Source: Myrmaecium sp. VS I D KN 1
Lineage: Eukaryota; Ascomycota; Dothideomycetes; Valsariales; Valsariaceae
NCBI GenBank assembly: GCA_019775845.1
Contig: JADQAV010000071.1
Location: 1 to 56,473, forward strand
Direction: 5' to 3'
DNA: 56,473 bases
Positions 31,580 through 42,933 of the stretch are shown piece after piece; within the stretch, counting starts at the first letter, position 1; every line of letters begins with the position of its first letter. Position numbers and translations under genes: made by a program. The notes beneath the pieces are model-generated. The model did no database searches, was not told the origin of the DNA, and worked only from the letters and a program-made list of their open reading frames with translations.

Positions 31580-32602
31580 GCGCTGGGCATTTCCTTTACG
31601 TCTTTTGGTTGTCTTTCCTCGCACTTGGGCGAATCTTCATGACATCTTCTTTTCTCTGTTTGGGAATGATGACACTGTTTCTTTTCATGCGCTGCAGCAT
31701 CTTGCTTCTTCCTCCTCTTCTCTCCTCGCATTTTCTGTTTAACTACCTCCTCTCTTGGGATATCCCGTTTGATTTTGCTCTTCATGCTGGGATTTGGCCA
31801 GGGATGATGATTGATACATGTACCTACATACATACATACTGCATGGGTGTCACCCATTCATGAACATGTACAAAAAGACATATAATGGGCTCATGTTGAA
31901 ACACACTTCGCGCCGATTTTTTCTTTTACACGCAGGTGATGGTGCGAATATTTTGATCATCAGCCTTGCCAGGCAGAAACGGGGGGAGAAAGAGGCCTTG
32001 GCAGCCCGCCCAACCCGAGAAAAAATGCCTGCCCGGCGCCCATCCTCTCGGCCCAGGCCGCGAAGACCCCTCGGGCTCCCCTCAATTGACCGCACGCTGA
32101 TTCGACCACTCTCCGCCGCCGCCGCCGCCGCCAACCGCCGACCACGAGAAAAAAAGGCACCCCTGGCCCTCCACCAGGACGGCTGATATCTCCCACAATC
32201 ATTCACTCTCCTCCTCTCTGCCGTATCCCCTACATACTTACAGACATATTCGACATATCACTGATCTATCAAACGAGCGAACGAGATCCTGCGCCCGCCT
32301 TACCTTCGCGCACGCCCGAAATTTCTCTGCGCTTCACTTCGCACGGCTACCTCCATCTTCAACGTTGGATATACCCACCAGCGCCTACTACCTACCTTAC
32401 CTACCGCTCTCGAAGTATCACATCTACCGACCGCGCGCACATCCTTCCCTTCCATTCTCTCCTCCACGTAGCTGTCGCGCTCGCAGCAGCACTTCGGACG
32501 AACGGACGAACGAACCGAAACGAAACGGATCGGATCACAAGCCGCATAGCGAAAGGAAAAACACACACACACACACATAACATACACATAAACCCCAGAG
32601 TC
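31580..32602. other. Spacer: phospholipase B 3' flank and DPH2 promoter
   Basis: A TACATACATACATA-like repeat lies at about 31825-31841 and a GCC-repeat at about 32117-32132. The last 300 bp form the DPH2 promoter and leader, ending in a CA repeat. No gene is supported. Confidence 0.4.
32561..32577. repeat. (AC)n microsatellite in the DPH2 leader
   Basis: Eight AC units end 25 nt before the DPH2 ATG, so the repeat is very likely transcribed in the 5' leader. Confidence 0.9.
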
Positions 32603-34288
32603 ATGCCATCCCAAGACCCACCACCAGCCCAAGCCCCCGTGCTCTCCACGCCAGAAACCCACATCTTCGAGGACCCCACAGAACCGGTGGAGAGCGGCGG
32701 ACAGGGGGCGTTCGGGACGCAGCTATCGGACGCGCAGCTGGCGGAGGTATACGAGGTCGAGCGGACGGCGGAGGAGATACGGACAGCGGGTTGGCGACGG
32801 GTGGCGCTGCAGTTCCCTGACCAGCTGCTGGGGGACGCGGGGCGGGTGTATGGGCTGTTGGCGCGGGCGGTGCGGGAGGGGGAGGTGGTGGAGGGGGTGG
32901 AAAGATTAGGGTTGGAAGAGGGGCGAGAGAAGGAGAAGAAAGAGGAGGAGGAGGTGCAACTGTTTATACTGGGGGATACGTCGTATGGGGCGTGCTGTGT
33001 GGATGAGGTGGCGGCGGAGCATGTGGATGCGGAGGTGGTGGTGCATTACGGGCGGGCGTGCTTGAGCCCGACGGCGCGGCTGCCGGTGGTGTACGTCTTC
33101 ACGCGACGACCGCTGGATGTGGAGAGGGTGGTGGCGGTGTTCAGGGGCACGTACGAGAAGGGGGAGAAGGTGGTGGTCATGGCGGACGTGCCGTATGCGC
33201 ACTGGGTGGGGGAGGTGGTGGGGAGGTTGCGGGAGGAGGGGTACGCGGAGTGCTGGGCGACGGAGGTGGTGCGGGATTCGAGCAGTTTGCTGCCGAACCG
33301 GACGGTGCCGGTCACGGATCCGGACGGCTTGCGGGAGTGGCGGCTGTTCCATGTGGCGGACCCGCCGACGAGCCTGCTGCTGACGCTGTCGTCGCGGGTG
33401 AAGGACGTGCGGATTTACCCGGTGGTGCACGAGGACGGCGGGGAGGCCCCGCGCGAGGCCTTGAGCATCAGCTCGGCGATGACGCTGCGGCGACGGTACG
33501 CCCTGCTCACGAAGCTGGCGGCCGTGGACGTGTTCGGCATCCTGATCAACACGCTGAGCGTCAAGAACTACATGGACGTGCTGGCGCACGTGCAGAGGCA
33601 GATCGCGAAGGCCGGGAAGAAGGCGTACACGTTCGTCGTGGGCAAGGTGAACGCGGCCAAGGTCGCGAACTTCTCCGAGGTGGGCGGCTGGGTGGTGATC
33701 GGGTGCTGGGAGAGCAGTCTGATCGAGAGCAAGGACTTCTGGAGGCCGATCATCACGCCGTTCGAGCTGTCGCTGGCGTTGCAGGGCGATGAGGAGAGGG
33801 TGTGGACGGGTGAATGGAGAGGGGATTTCGAGAGCGTGTTGAAGGAAGGGGAGAAGGCTGAGAGGGCGGAAGAGGAAAGGCTCCGGGCGACGGATGGAGA
33901 TGTGAACGGAAGCGGAGAGCACGCAGATGCAGAGGAGGATGATTCTGAAGAGGAGTCGGCACCGCCCGAGTTCGACTTGAGGACCGGTCGCTACGTCTCC
34001 CATTCACGGCCGATGCGAACGTCGGCGCGGAGCGGCACCGCACAGGGCAACGGGATCTCACGCACAAGCAAGCAATCGCTGGTGAAGCGGGTGAATGGCG
34101 ACGTCGCCGCGATCGGCGGCGTGGTGTCGCCCGGCGCAGAGTATCTCCGGACGCAGCGCACCTGGCAGGGCCTGGGCAGCGACTTCGAGATCAGCTACGA
34201 GGAGCAGCGCGAGGGTGCGGTGATGGAGGAAGGGCGGAGCGGCCTGGCAAGGGGTTATGTGGTTGGTGATGATAGGTCTGCTCACTAG
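32603..34288 (+). CDS. DPH2: Diphthamide biosynthesis protein 2
   Basis: A single-exon frame of 561 residues starts at ATG 32603. The Dph1/Dph2 fold is clear: WRRVALQFPDQLL, FILGDTSYGACCVDEVAA, VHYGRACLSP and GCWESSLIESKDFWRPIITP. Cluster-region cysteines are at about 131/132, 153 and 368. Dph2 forms a heterodimer with Dph1 in the cytosol; the [4Fe-4S] enzyme transfers the 3-amino-3-carboxypropyl group of S-adenosylmethionine to a histidine of eEF2, the first step to diphthamide. The C-terminal 150 residues are acidic and disordered, with a late conserved-looking QRTWQGLGSDF. An inserted charged stretch lies at about 95-118. Codons end in G much more than in neighbouring genes, giving a marked G over C excess on this strand. 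Confidence 0.93.
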   Translation: MPSQDPPPAQAPVLSTPETHIFEDPTEPVESGGQGAFGTQLSDAQLAEVYEVERTAEEIRTAGWRRVALQFPDQLLGDAGRVYGLLARAVREGEVVEGVERLGLEEGREKEKKEEEEVQLFILGDTSYGACCVDEVAAEHVDAEVVVHYGRACLSPTARLPVVYVFTRRPLDVERVVAVFRGTYEKGEKVVVMADVPYAHWVGEVVGRLREEGYAECWATEVVRDSSSLLPNRTVPVTDPDGLREWRLFHVADPPTSLLLTLSSRVKDVRIYPVVHEDGGEAPREALSISSAMTLRRRYALLTKLAAVDVFGILINTLSVKNYMDVLAHVQRQIAKAGKKAYTFVVGKVNAAKVANFSEVGGWVVIGCWESSLIESKDFWRPIITPFELSLALQGDEERVWTGEWRGDFESVLKEGEKAERAEEERLRATDGDVNGSGEHADAEEDDSEEESAPPEFDLRTGRYVSHSRPMRTSARSGTAQGNGISRTSKQSLVKRVNGDVAAIGGVVSPGAEYLRTQRTWQGLGSDFEISYEEQREGAVMEEGRSGLARGYVVGDDRSAH

Positions 34289-35262
34289 CACACCTGTCGC
34301 GTGCTGTCAACCGCCCCTCCCCTCCCCCCCATCATGAACCTCAGAACCGGAAACGCGACGTTGACGAGAGAGATACCACGATGTCGGGAAAACGAATGGC
34401 ATGAATAACGTAGCAGACAGTAGTAGTTAGTGATTTATTAGTCCCGTTGAGGCTTCACGCCCGATCATTGAACACGTAACTACGAATCATGCTGAACATC
34501 TCGATTGCACTGTAGCGTGAAGAGATTGTCTTCGCTGCCCGACTTCCCTTCCCCCCTCTTTCTACCTCTTCCCTCTCTCTACAATATCTCTTTTCCTCAC
34601 TTTGAAACAGCCTATTGTTGTTGTTGTTATTGTGTTGTTTATAGTCGTTGGCGATTTCCTGTACCCGTTCGCTGTTTGCTTTCCCGCCCTTTCTGCCCGT
34701 CTCCTCCCTCCTCCTCCAGCCCACCTCACACCGACTCACGACTCACGACTCACGACTCACCGACGGTTGCGTTGCTCCTCTTTGATCCGTTGGCGGAACG
34801 CTGGAGCAAACCGCACAGTCGACATATCCCCAACCTCCATCGTCTCACTCACAACTTGGTTGCCAGCGCCAAGAGGTCGTCGTGTGTGTCAATAAGGCGA
34901 ACAGGACGCGGTCTCGCCTTCCCTGCCTGCCCGAGGCATCCACCGTTAGGCTCGGCTGCCAATCGCGCTGGCCGGCGGACCAAGTCCCGGTCGCTGCTAA
35001 AGGTGCCGATCAGAGGCGCCCTGGGAGTCCCCGAGTCCACCTCCGGCTTCAAGTTTCTCATTCTCCGTTGCACTTGTCTCTAGGCAGCCCATCCCGTTCC
35101 TCGACGACGTTAGGCTGCTGCCTCGCCCGATTCAATTCGCCTCCGAATAACGCTCGCTACCACGGCCTCGCCCCGAGACGCAAGTCAAGTCCCGGTCCTC
35201 TCCCCTTCTCACCGGCTGTCAGCCGTGCCCTGACATCTGCATGACAAGCTCGTACGTGGTGA
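34289..35262. other. Spacer between DPH2 and the F-box gene
   Basis: This holds the DPH2 3' flank and the promoter/leader of the F-box gene. It contains a tandem CGACTCAC repeat (annotated separately) and CT-rich sequence near 34550-34600 and 34680-34720. No gene is supported. Confidence 0.4.
34732..34761. repeat. Four tandem copies of CGACTCAC
   Basis: Four 8-bp units follow each other directly. The core resembles, but does not equal, the TGACTCA bZIP site. Whether it is regulatory is unknown. Confidence 0.75.
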
Positions 35263-38242
35263 ATGTTGTTTCCTTGCACTCTACGACGCGAGGACGCCCT
35301 CACAGGCCCAGACTTTGCTAAAGCAATCGGCATGCAGCCCGAGCCGCCCAGCATGAGCTCCGACGCGGCAGCTCTCGAAGTACTGCCTCTCTTCGCTCCC
35401 TCGTCCTCGACTGCGTCGACGACGCAGTCGACCGCCTCGGTCGCTTCGCAGGAGGAGCAGAATGTCGGGTACTACGAGCTCAGTCGCTTCGAGAAAATCA
35501 TCACCACCTACCCTCCCATCCTCGAATCCCTCCTCGCTCAGCTCCCGACGCAGTCCATCTTCGACCTCTACCACACCTCCGCATATTTGCGCACATTCTT
35601 CGCGTCCTACCCGTTAGCCTGGAAAACCCTCTCGTTCCGCCTACCGCAACCCGCCCTTCTGCTTGCTTCACCGGGAAATGAGACTGTCGAAGGGTCGCAA
35701 CGGCCCTCGAAGCCGTATGCGTTGGACGCTCTGCTCAGACAGGTCGTGTTGCCCTTCGGGACCCGTCTGACCAGTTTGGACCTGTGCAATACGGCGGTGG
35801 GCGGCATTGCGCTTATCTCGGGCATATTACAGCCTCGCATGGATACCATCCAACACCTTTCCGTCCGAGGATGCAAGAACGTTTCGATCAAATACCATCT
35901 CGTCCCGTTCCTGGAGCCATACACCAAAGGCATCCTTTCGCGCAAAGAACTGGCTCTCAAAAGCCTCTACGCATACCGATGTCGCCACCACCGACGAAGA
36001 CCGTACTTGCCGCAGTCACTCGTACGACGTGATTCTGACTCAGAGCCAACGCATCAATTGATCGAAATCTGCCATGCCTTAGGCATCTGGACAGACACCG
36101 CCTGGTGTCCGACTCCTGGCGGACGGTGTTCAAGACGTAGGGACTACCATACGGGACGTGCGCCTGGGACGCCGGAGGTTTGGGTGCCGTTTGATAGGTT
36201 GTGGCGGTCAGGCAATCGAATCGGGCCCACCGGGAACGGCAGACCACATTCCCACCGTGATGGTCGGCTATGGGAGACCACAGAGGAGGGCCATGACGGA
36301 GAGCCATTGGGAACTGACGGCGATGGCAAGGATGTTCCGGCACATCTGAGAAAGAGCCACCGCATCTTCGTGGAGAACATCAAGTGCCATGACTGCGGAG
36401 ATGAAATCCTGGAGAGGTGCGAGAACTGCAGCGTGCGCATGCACTGCATGGGTTGCAGGAAAACCCTCTGTGCCAGCTGTGCTTTCAACCGGCCCTTGCC
36501 CAAGAAACGCGCGAGGACACGACAAGATGCCACTTCGGTATACGGAAATATGCATCCCTTGCTTATGACCAGTATACTTACTAGCTCACTGTCCCAGGCG
36601 TCTGCATCGTCATCGTCATCGTCTAGCCGCGAGTCGAGTGCGTCTGCAAAGAACCGGTTCTGGTGGGCACCCGGGGCTACGCGGTCGCCTAACATGATGG
36701 CAGAACCCCCGAGCGATGGAGAAGAGTCGGATTTCGAGGACAATCCAAACGTGCCGGTCATGCCGAACATGACCAACCTGAAGCTCAACATGCACTGGTG
36801 TTGTCTGGAGCCCGTCTTCTCCGGCGGTGGAGGCATCGCATTCGTGGGTGCTGGTACTGCCGGCCACGGAGCCGATCTGATACGGGCGGCGCCTCTCCCT
36901 AAGAAGAAGGAATATGAGGACCCGGACTTCAGTTCCACAATAGCGTATCCGGAAGTTCACAAGAACCTCAAGAATTCGGCGCTGTATGACCAGATACTCG
37001 GGCAGGCCGTTGATATCCTTCCGTATCTGAAGCAAGATAGCGTGGAGATGCAGGAGCAGACATGCCCGCGAAGTCTCTGCCAGGACTGTTATCGAACTTT
37101 CCGGTGGAAAGTCTCTTGCCGGGGCTGCAAGAAGCCAATCTGCAAGGAACATGATTTCAGGGCTCTCAAAGTGCGCCGGTGTGGATTCAGAGAGATGGCC
37201 TTCGAGCGTGACTATGTCCTGAACCACGTCGAACCGGAGCAGTTCGCCATTCCGGCCTTCAAATCCCCCCAGGGTGGCCAGCCCGCCGAATCTAGTGTCG
37301 GTCAGGCGCCGAATCCCAATCTCGCTGCAATCTCCGCGTTCCGCTCCTCGTCCAACAACACGCCTGTTTCGGGTTCCGGATCTTCCAACTTCGCCTTGCA
37401 GAACGGCCATCAGACGGCGGTTTTCGACCGATGTAGCAACCATCTCCACAATGGCCGCCCCGCACGCCCACGTTCATTAAGCTCTTCCAGTGTCCCGGCC
37501 CGTCGCTTCACGTCTTGGCAAGATTCACAAAGCTACCAGTCCAGGGCAATACTACCGCTGCCTACCTACCCCAATCATCCGGTGCAGTGGGAAGGCTGTG
37601 GCGCATACTTCTGCCCACAAGTTAGGCCAGTTGGGGATACTCGACTTCGCTGCACAGCTGTTCTCCGGGAATGCAAGGAGTGCAGGGTGCTCGTTTGTCA
37701 GGTAATTTCGCACAGCGTCGTGATCAAAGGAATAGATTCGCTAACGACCAGCTTAGGATTGTCACACCAATAACCCCCGTTGCAATTGCAGCTTCTGCCG
37801 CGCTTACTTCCACTGCCCATACTGCTCCCGCAAACCGCATGTCCTTGCCCAGTGCGTCAAAGAGGAGGAGCTGAAAGCCGAGCTTCATCGTTTGCATCAG
37901 AAAAGGATGGAGGAACAGAAGCTTGCCCTCGAGAAGCTTGACGTGAGTCTGGATGGATTGGGTGACTTCTTAGACGGCAATTTCCACGATTCGACCACCT
38001 CCGGAAGCGGAAGCGGAATCGAGGATAGCACCGAAAACCTTGGGGCGGATGCGGTCGTCGCCATTGAAGATGTCGCACTGTTGAATCAGCTGCCGCATGT
38101 CGATGGCGCCGCTCCTCCAGCCGTTTCCATGTCGGAGCTTGCTGCACCAGTGACGCCTACGCTGCCGACGACGCTTCTTTCGGACCTCATGACGCCTCCT
38201 GCGGTCCATCTTGAGGTCTCACCATCTGGGTCCGCTGCTTAA
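35263..38242 (+). CDS. Large F-box / LRR-like protein with cysteine-rich zinc-binding regions
   Basis: Two exons, 35263-37701 and 37757-38242, join in phase 0 to 974 residues; the intron has GTAATT, CTAAC and TAG. Residues about 65-120 form an F-box-like region (LAQLPTQSIFDLYHTSAYLR). A short LRR-like part follows (LTSLDLCNTAV, IQHLSVRGC). Two Cys-rich regions come next: CHDCGDEILERCENC with CMGCRKTLCASC, and a C-terminal block with CKECRVLVCQDCHTNNPRCNC and FCRAYFHCPYC, whose reading depends on the intron. Together these suggest a substrate receptor for an SCF-type ubiquitin ligase that also binds zinc. I recognise no named orthologue. The start could be 35263, 35332 or 35353; the first 23 residues look unlike the rest, so 35332 is quite possible. 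Confidence 0.75.
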
Positions 38243-39541
38243 GGGCCTCCAGACTTCTTAGACCGTACAGTCTACTTCTCGCCTTCATTGCTCTATTGGG
38301 AACCGGAAAAGCGTTCTCACGGCATCTATACTATCTAGCAGCACATCTATAAGCATCGAACGTTACCTGACGGGTTATCTCGATCCCGTCGAAAGGGGAT
38401 CGTTCTAGAGGCGGTCGAAGTGGGTCGGGCGGACGATAGAGGAGGGGAAAGGGCTATACAACGGACATATATTTACTTGCCTCCCCAGCCGTTCCGGTCC
38501 CTTTTGCTTTTAATTCCCTTCAATTTGCTCACACGCTTTTTCTTTTTTCTAAACTCAATCCGATTCCCCCCCTTCTTTGCTCGCTGCCGATTCCTCTTCG
38601 GAATCCTCATCGGCTTATGCGTCCTGAGGGGTTTTTCTTTTTTTCTTTCTTTTTCATCTACTATTCGAAAGGCCGAACAAGGCATCCATTTGCATCGTGC
38701 GTTTGAGGCATAGCTAGGGCGTTTTTCGTGCTCGAATTTTAATCCGTTCGCTGGTTCTTTCTTTTCCTTCAATCTGAAATTGAATGGCGTGAGTGCTTCT
38801 TCTTCCCCCGTCTTTTCGATTCCCTCGCTCCGGATCACTATCCAGGAGCGTGGCGTGCGCTCTCTCCTGCCTTTTAGGCATGCTTCTTCTGCGACAACGT
38901 GGAACGCTGGTCCCGCGCGGGTGTGGAGAGGGGACTATCTACTAGGTACAGGCTGCTAAAAAAAAGGGGGGTGGAATTTACGCTTAAGGATGTAGGCTTG
39001 ATGAGACTGGTGATAAGTATACTTCTTTTCTAATTTGATCCGTACGAAATATGAACATCAGAGGGATTCTACTCGTATCTACAGGCGTGGGATAAACGAT
39101 TCTGTGAGGAGCTCGTATGCTGCTGGTCGTCGTATAAGATAGTATTACGATTGTATATTGGCTCATGACATTTTTCTCTACCACTCGACATGATCAGACG
39201 GCTGTTCATGCAGAGTCATCAAAATCGTCCCCGTTGGAGGGAAGTCCGCAAGGCTGCGGCGGGGCAAATCGTCGACGGGGCTTGGCGAGGGCCTTTCCAC
39301 AGATTGATGACGTGCAAACACCTGCCTAACCGCCCCACCATATTCATCAGACTGCGACCACTTTGCTTGTGTGCCCGGGAGTATTGAGTGCTTCACCATT
39401 TTTCCTCATCCTATCCCACGCTACCTACCATTCCTGAGGGCTCGGCGCACTTCTGTCTTCGTATTTGACCTTCGATCCTCTACGAGATCTACCCTTCCCG
39501 GGACGCGCGACTCCGCCTGAAGCCGACGAAACCAGCCAGCC
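38243..39541. other. 1.3-kb spacer between the F-box gene and HBS1
   Basis: Holds T-rich 3' flank sequence (for example 38530-38560 and 38625-38660) and the HBS1 promoter. No gene or RNA is recognised. Confidence 0.4.
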
Positions 39542-42541
39542 ATGTCGAACCGCCGGGTGAAAGACATCGCGTACGACGAGGACGACCTGGACGACGACTA
39601 CTACAGTGATGGGTACGAGGAAGGGGGCGACGGTAAGGAAACACAGCTCCAGCGCTCCCCCGATCGATCCCAAGCCGGTGCTAACGGTGCATGTCTTAGA
39701 GCTCAGCGCCGAGGACAAAGGTACCCGCCTCATTGCGGTTTCCCCATGCTGAAGGAAGGAAAAACGAGCCCGCGATCGCTAACTGCACTGCTCCGGCGGG
39801 TTCCCCTTTGGGATGTGCAGCGCAAATGGCACAGTGCACCCCGCTCGTCCGCGCGCAGCTCGGCGACATCCAGGTGACCGACGGCGAGATACAGGAGGCG
39901 TTGTGGAACTACTACTACGACGTGGGCAAGTCGGCGACCTACCTGAAGAGTACGTTGTCCTTTCCTCTCGACTCACTCGCATGTATGCACATCCGCTGAC
40001 CGGCCGCCGCCCCACGCTTTTTTTCTTTTCGCCAGACAAACACGCGCCGAAATCGCCGAAGCCGCAGGCCTCGCAGAAGAAGACGAAGCCGGTGTCGCGG
40101 TTCGATCAAGCTGCCGCCGCTTCGGCGGCGACTGCCCAGCCCACAAAGGCGTCGGGTAAGTCCACTTTTTCCGATTCGAATCACATGTATCCTATGGCTG
40201 TGTACCGTCCTGCCTCGGCCGGCTCGGGGATCGGTGCGGACCCAAATGGTGTGTACACCTCTCCTAGGGCTTCACTTTTTGCGATTATGATTGAGGAAGC
40301 ACACGCTAATTCGGTACAGATCCTGTCCCTGCTGTCACATTCCCTCTCCTAATTCCTTCCTGCGAAACGCCGCTTTCTGCCGCGGACTTCTTCGCCGATA
40401 CGCCATGGCTCCGCGTCCCGATCCATCGACAAGGGCACATAACCTGCGAACCACTATATCCTCCAGGCCGTCTCCTCGGTGGATCTGCCAAGCCCTCGAA
40501 GCTCGCCGCCCTTGCGGCCGCGCGAAGGAAGAAGCAGGAAGAAAGCAAATCTGCGGAAGCTGGAAGCCCTGCCACGGCCAACCCGGGGTCGAAGGAGCCG
40601 GATAGGACAATATCTTTACTTGACCGCCTGTCGGTGCAAGAAAAGAAGGAGAATGCGCCACCAAATCGCACTCAGCCCGTAAAGTCATCTTTGGCGAGCC
40701 TTTCTAGAAGCGCTCAGCTGCCACGAAGTTATCCTGCCCGGCCAAAGCAAAGCAGTCCACCGCCAGTGGAAGAGAAGAAAGAACCACCTCCGCAGCGGGA
40801 GCCGGAGAAGCCCAAACCCGAGGTTATACGAGTACAGCAAGATCTCCGGGCACCTCCATCGGCGTTTGGGACCACCATATTCGGTCACCGACTCACTCGC
40901 GAAAAGTCCGCGCCGAGGCAACAGGATCACAGCCTTTTCCCAGTACCATATGCCACCGAACCTGACTTTGCTAAGCATAACCCTTTTGCAGGCCCCAGCC
41001 CGGACGACGTCGTCCTGAACGCCCAAGCAAAAGGTTCGCTTCGTCATTAGGACTGGGAGAAGGGACTTCCAGCGACTGACCGTGTCATTAGGCAACTTGG
41101 GGAAGAAGGCGCCCGCGGGGACCAAACAGGCGCCAAAGTCGACCAATGGGGTCACTGCCGGAATCTCGGAACTGACGGTTGAAGAGTCGCCCCGGGTCAA
41201 GTGCAAAAACCTGGATGTGGCGAAGGAGTTTGAGAAAGCGAATAGGAAAAAGGCAGCGAATTTCGTGGTTGTCGGTATGCATCATCAGTGCCTGTGCTTC
41301 CTGTCCCAGCGCTAATGGAAGTAGGTCATGTTGATCATGGCAAGAGTACGCTTATGGGGCGTTTACTGTATGATCTGAAGGTCGTTGATCAAAGGTCCTT
41401 GGACCGATTAAGAAAAGAGGCGGAGACCATTGGAAAGTCGTCATTTGCGCTGGCCTGGGTGATGGACCAGACCTCTGACGAGAGAGAACGAGGTGTTACT
41501 GTGGACATTGCGACGAATAATTTTGAGACGGAGAAGACGCGGTTCACGATCCTGGACGCTCCGGGGCACAAGGACTTCGTGCCGAATATGATTGCGGGAG
41601 CCAGCCAAGCCGATTTTGCGGTGCTGGTCATCGATTCGAGCCCTAACAGCTTCGAGGCGGGCCTGCGCGGTCAGACGAAAGAGCATGCGTTGCTCGTGCG
41701 GAGCATGGGTGTCGCTCGACTCATCGTCGTAATCAACAAGATGGACATGGCGAACTGGTCCGAAGAGCGGTTCAAGGAAATCAGCCAGCAGATGGGTGCG
41801 TTCCTCACCACCGCTGGCTTCCAGGAGAAGAACCTCGCGTTCGTGCCATGCTCCGGTTTGACGGGTGAGAACATCGTCAAGCCTGTATCCAAAGAGAAGG
41901 CACCATGGTACCAAGGCCGGACCCTGGTCGAGGAGCTGGACGCTTCGGAGCCCGCCACCCGCGCCGTCACCCAACCCTTACGGCTCACCATCTCCGACAT
42001 CTTCCGCGGCAGCCTCACCAACCCGCTCTCCATCTCCGGCCGCATCGAAGCTGGCAACGTACAGGTGGGCGAAGAGCTCCTCGCCATGCCCAGCGGCGAG
42101 AAGGCCTTCGTCAAGGGCATCGAAGCCGACAACGAACCCGTCGACTGGGCCGTCGCGGGCCAGATCGTCACCCTCCACCTCACCGACATCGACCCCGTCC
42201 ACCTCCGCGTCGGCGACATCGTCTGCGCGCCCAGCAACCCCATCCGCAATATTAAGCGATTCACCGCCAAGATTCTCGCCTTCGACCACGTCATGCCCAT
42301 GTACGTCGACGTCTTCCGCGGCCGCCTGCACGGCCCCGCCAAGATCACCCGGTTGCTCGCCACCCTTGACAAGACGACCGGGGAGCCGGGGAGGAAGAAG
42401 CCCAAGATCGTCCAGCCGGGCACCGTCGCCCGGATCGAGGTCGAGATGGAGAAGGAGATCCCCTTGGAGCCGCCGTCGCGGGTGGTCTTGCGGGCCGGCG
42501 GCGCGACGCTGGCGGCCGGCTTGCTGGAGGAAGCTTCGTGA
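39542..42541 (+). CDS. HBS1: HBS1, translational GTPase for ribosome rescue
   Basis: Seven exons: 39542-39632, 39700-39720 (21 nt), 39821-39949, 40036-40155, 40320-41033, 41092-41274 and 41325-42541. All phases agree and give 824 residues. The N-terminus has an acidic start (RRVKDIAYDEDDLDDDYYSD) and a helical HBS1 N-domain (VTDGEIQEALWNYYYDV). A linker follows with SAADFFADTPWLRVPI and APPSAFGTTIFG. The eEF1A-like GTPase follows: GHVDHGKST (420-428, split by intron 6), DAPGHKDF, NKMD and two beta-barrel domains. Hbs1 with Dom34/Pelota splits stalled ribosomes in no-go and non-stop decay. Intron 5 has an unusual GTTCGC donor. In several eukaryotes this gene also makes a Ski7-like isoform by splicing. 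Confidence 0.94.
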
Positions 42542-42933
42542 GTGGGTGAGTGTGTGGTAATTTATTGTTTTCATAGCGAGGGATTGAGAGTAAGAGTAGA
42601 TACCAGGATGATTTCTAAAAAGAAGTGAGACCCGTATGATATACATATATACTTAAAATAACCTAAAATCGTGAACGACATCGTGCCATCGCATCATCTC
42701 ATCTTCGTAAGGAAGGGAAAGGAAAACCACCAACTAAACTAGAAAGCAGAAAACAGAAGATTCCTATATGGCCGAGGGTATAATACAAACCGAAGAAGCG
42801 GACAGGAAACAAGCCAATAACGTATGAAAGATAAATATATATCCCGATACGTATCCCGTTTTCCCCTGAAAGAGAAAACTAAAAGAGTAGAAAAGAATGA
42901 CAGAGAGAAAGAGAGGAAGAGCGTAAAGAAGGG
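42542..42933. other. Convergent spacer HBS1/MINDY
   Basis: AT-rich shared 3' flank of two converging genes; ATATATAC-like strings near 42645-42655 may serve 3'-end formation. No gene is seen. Confidence 0.45.
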
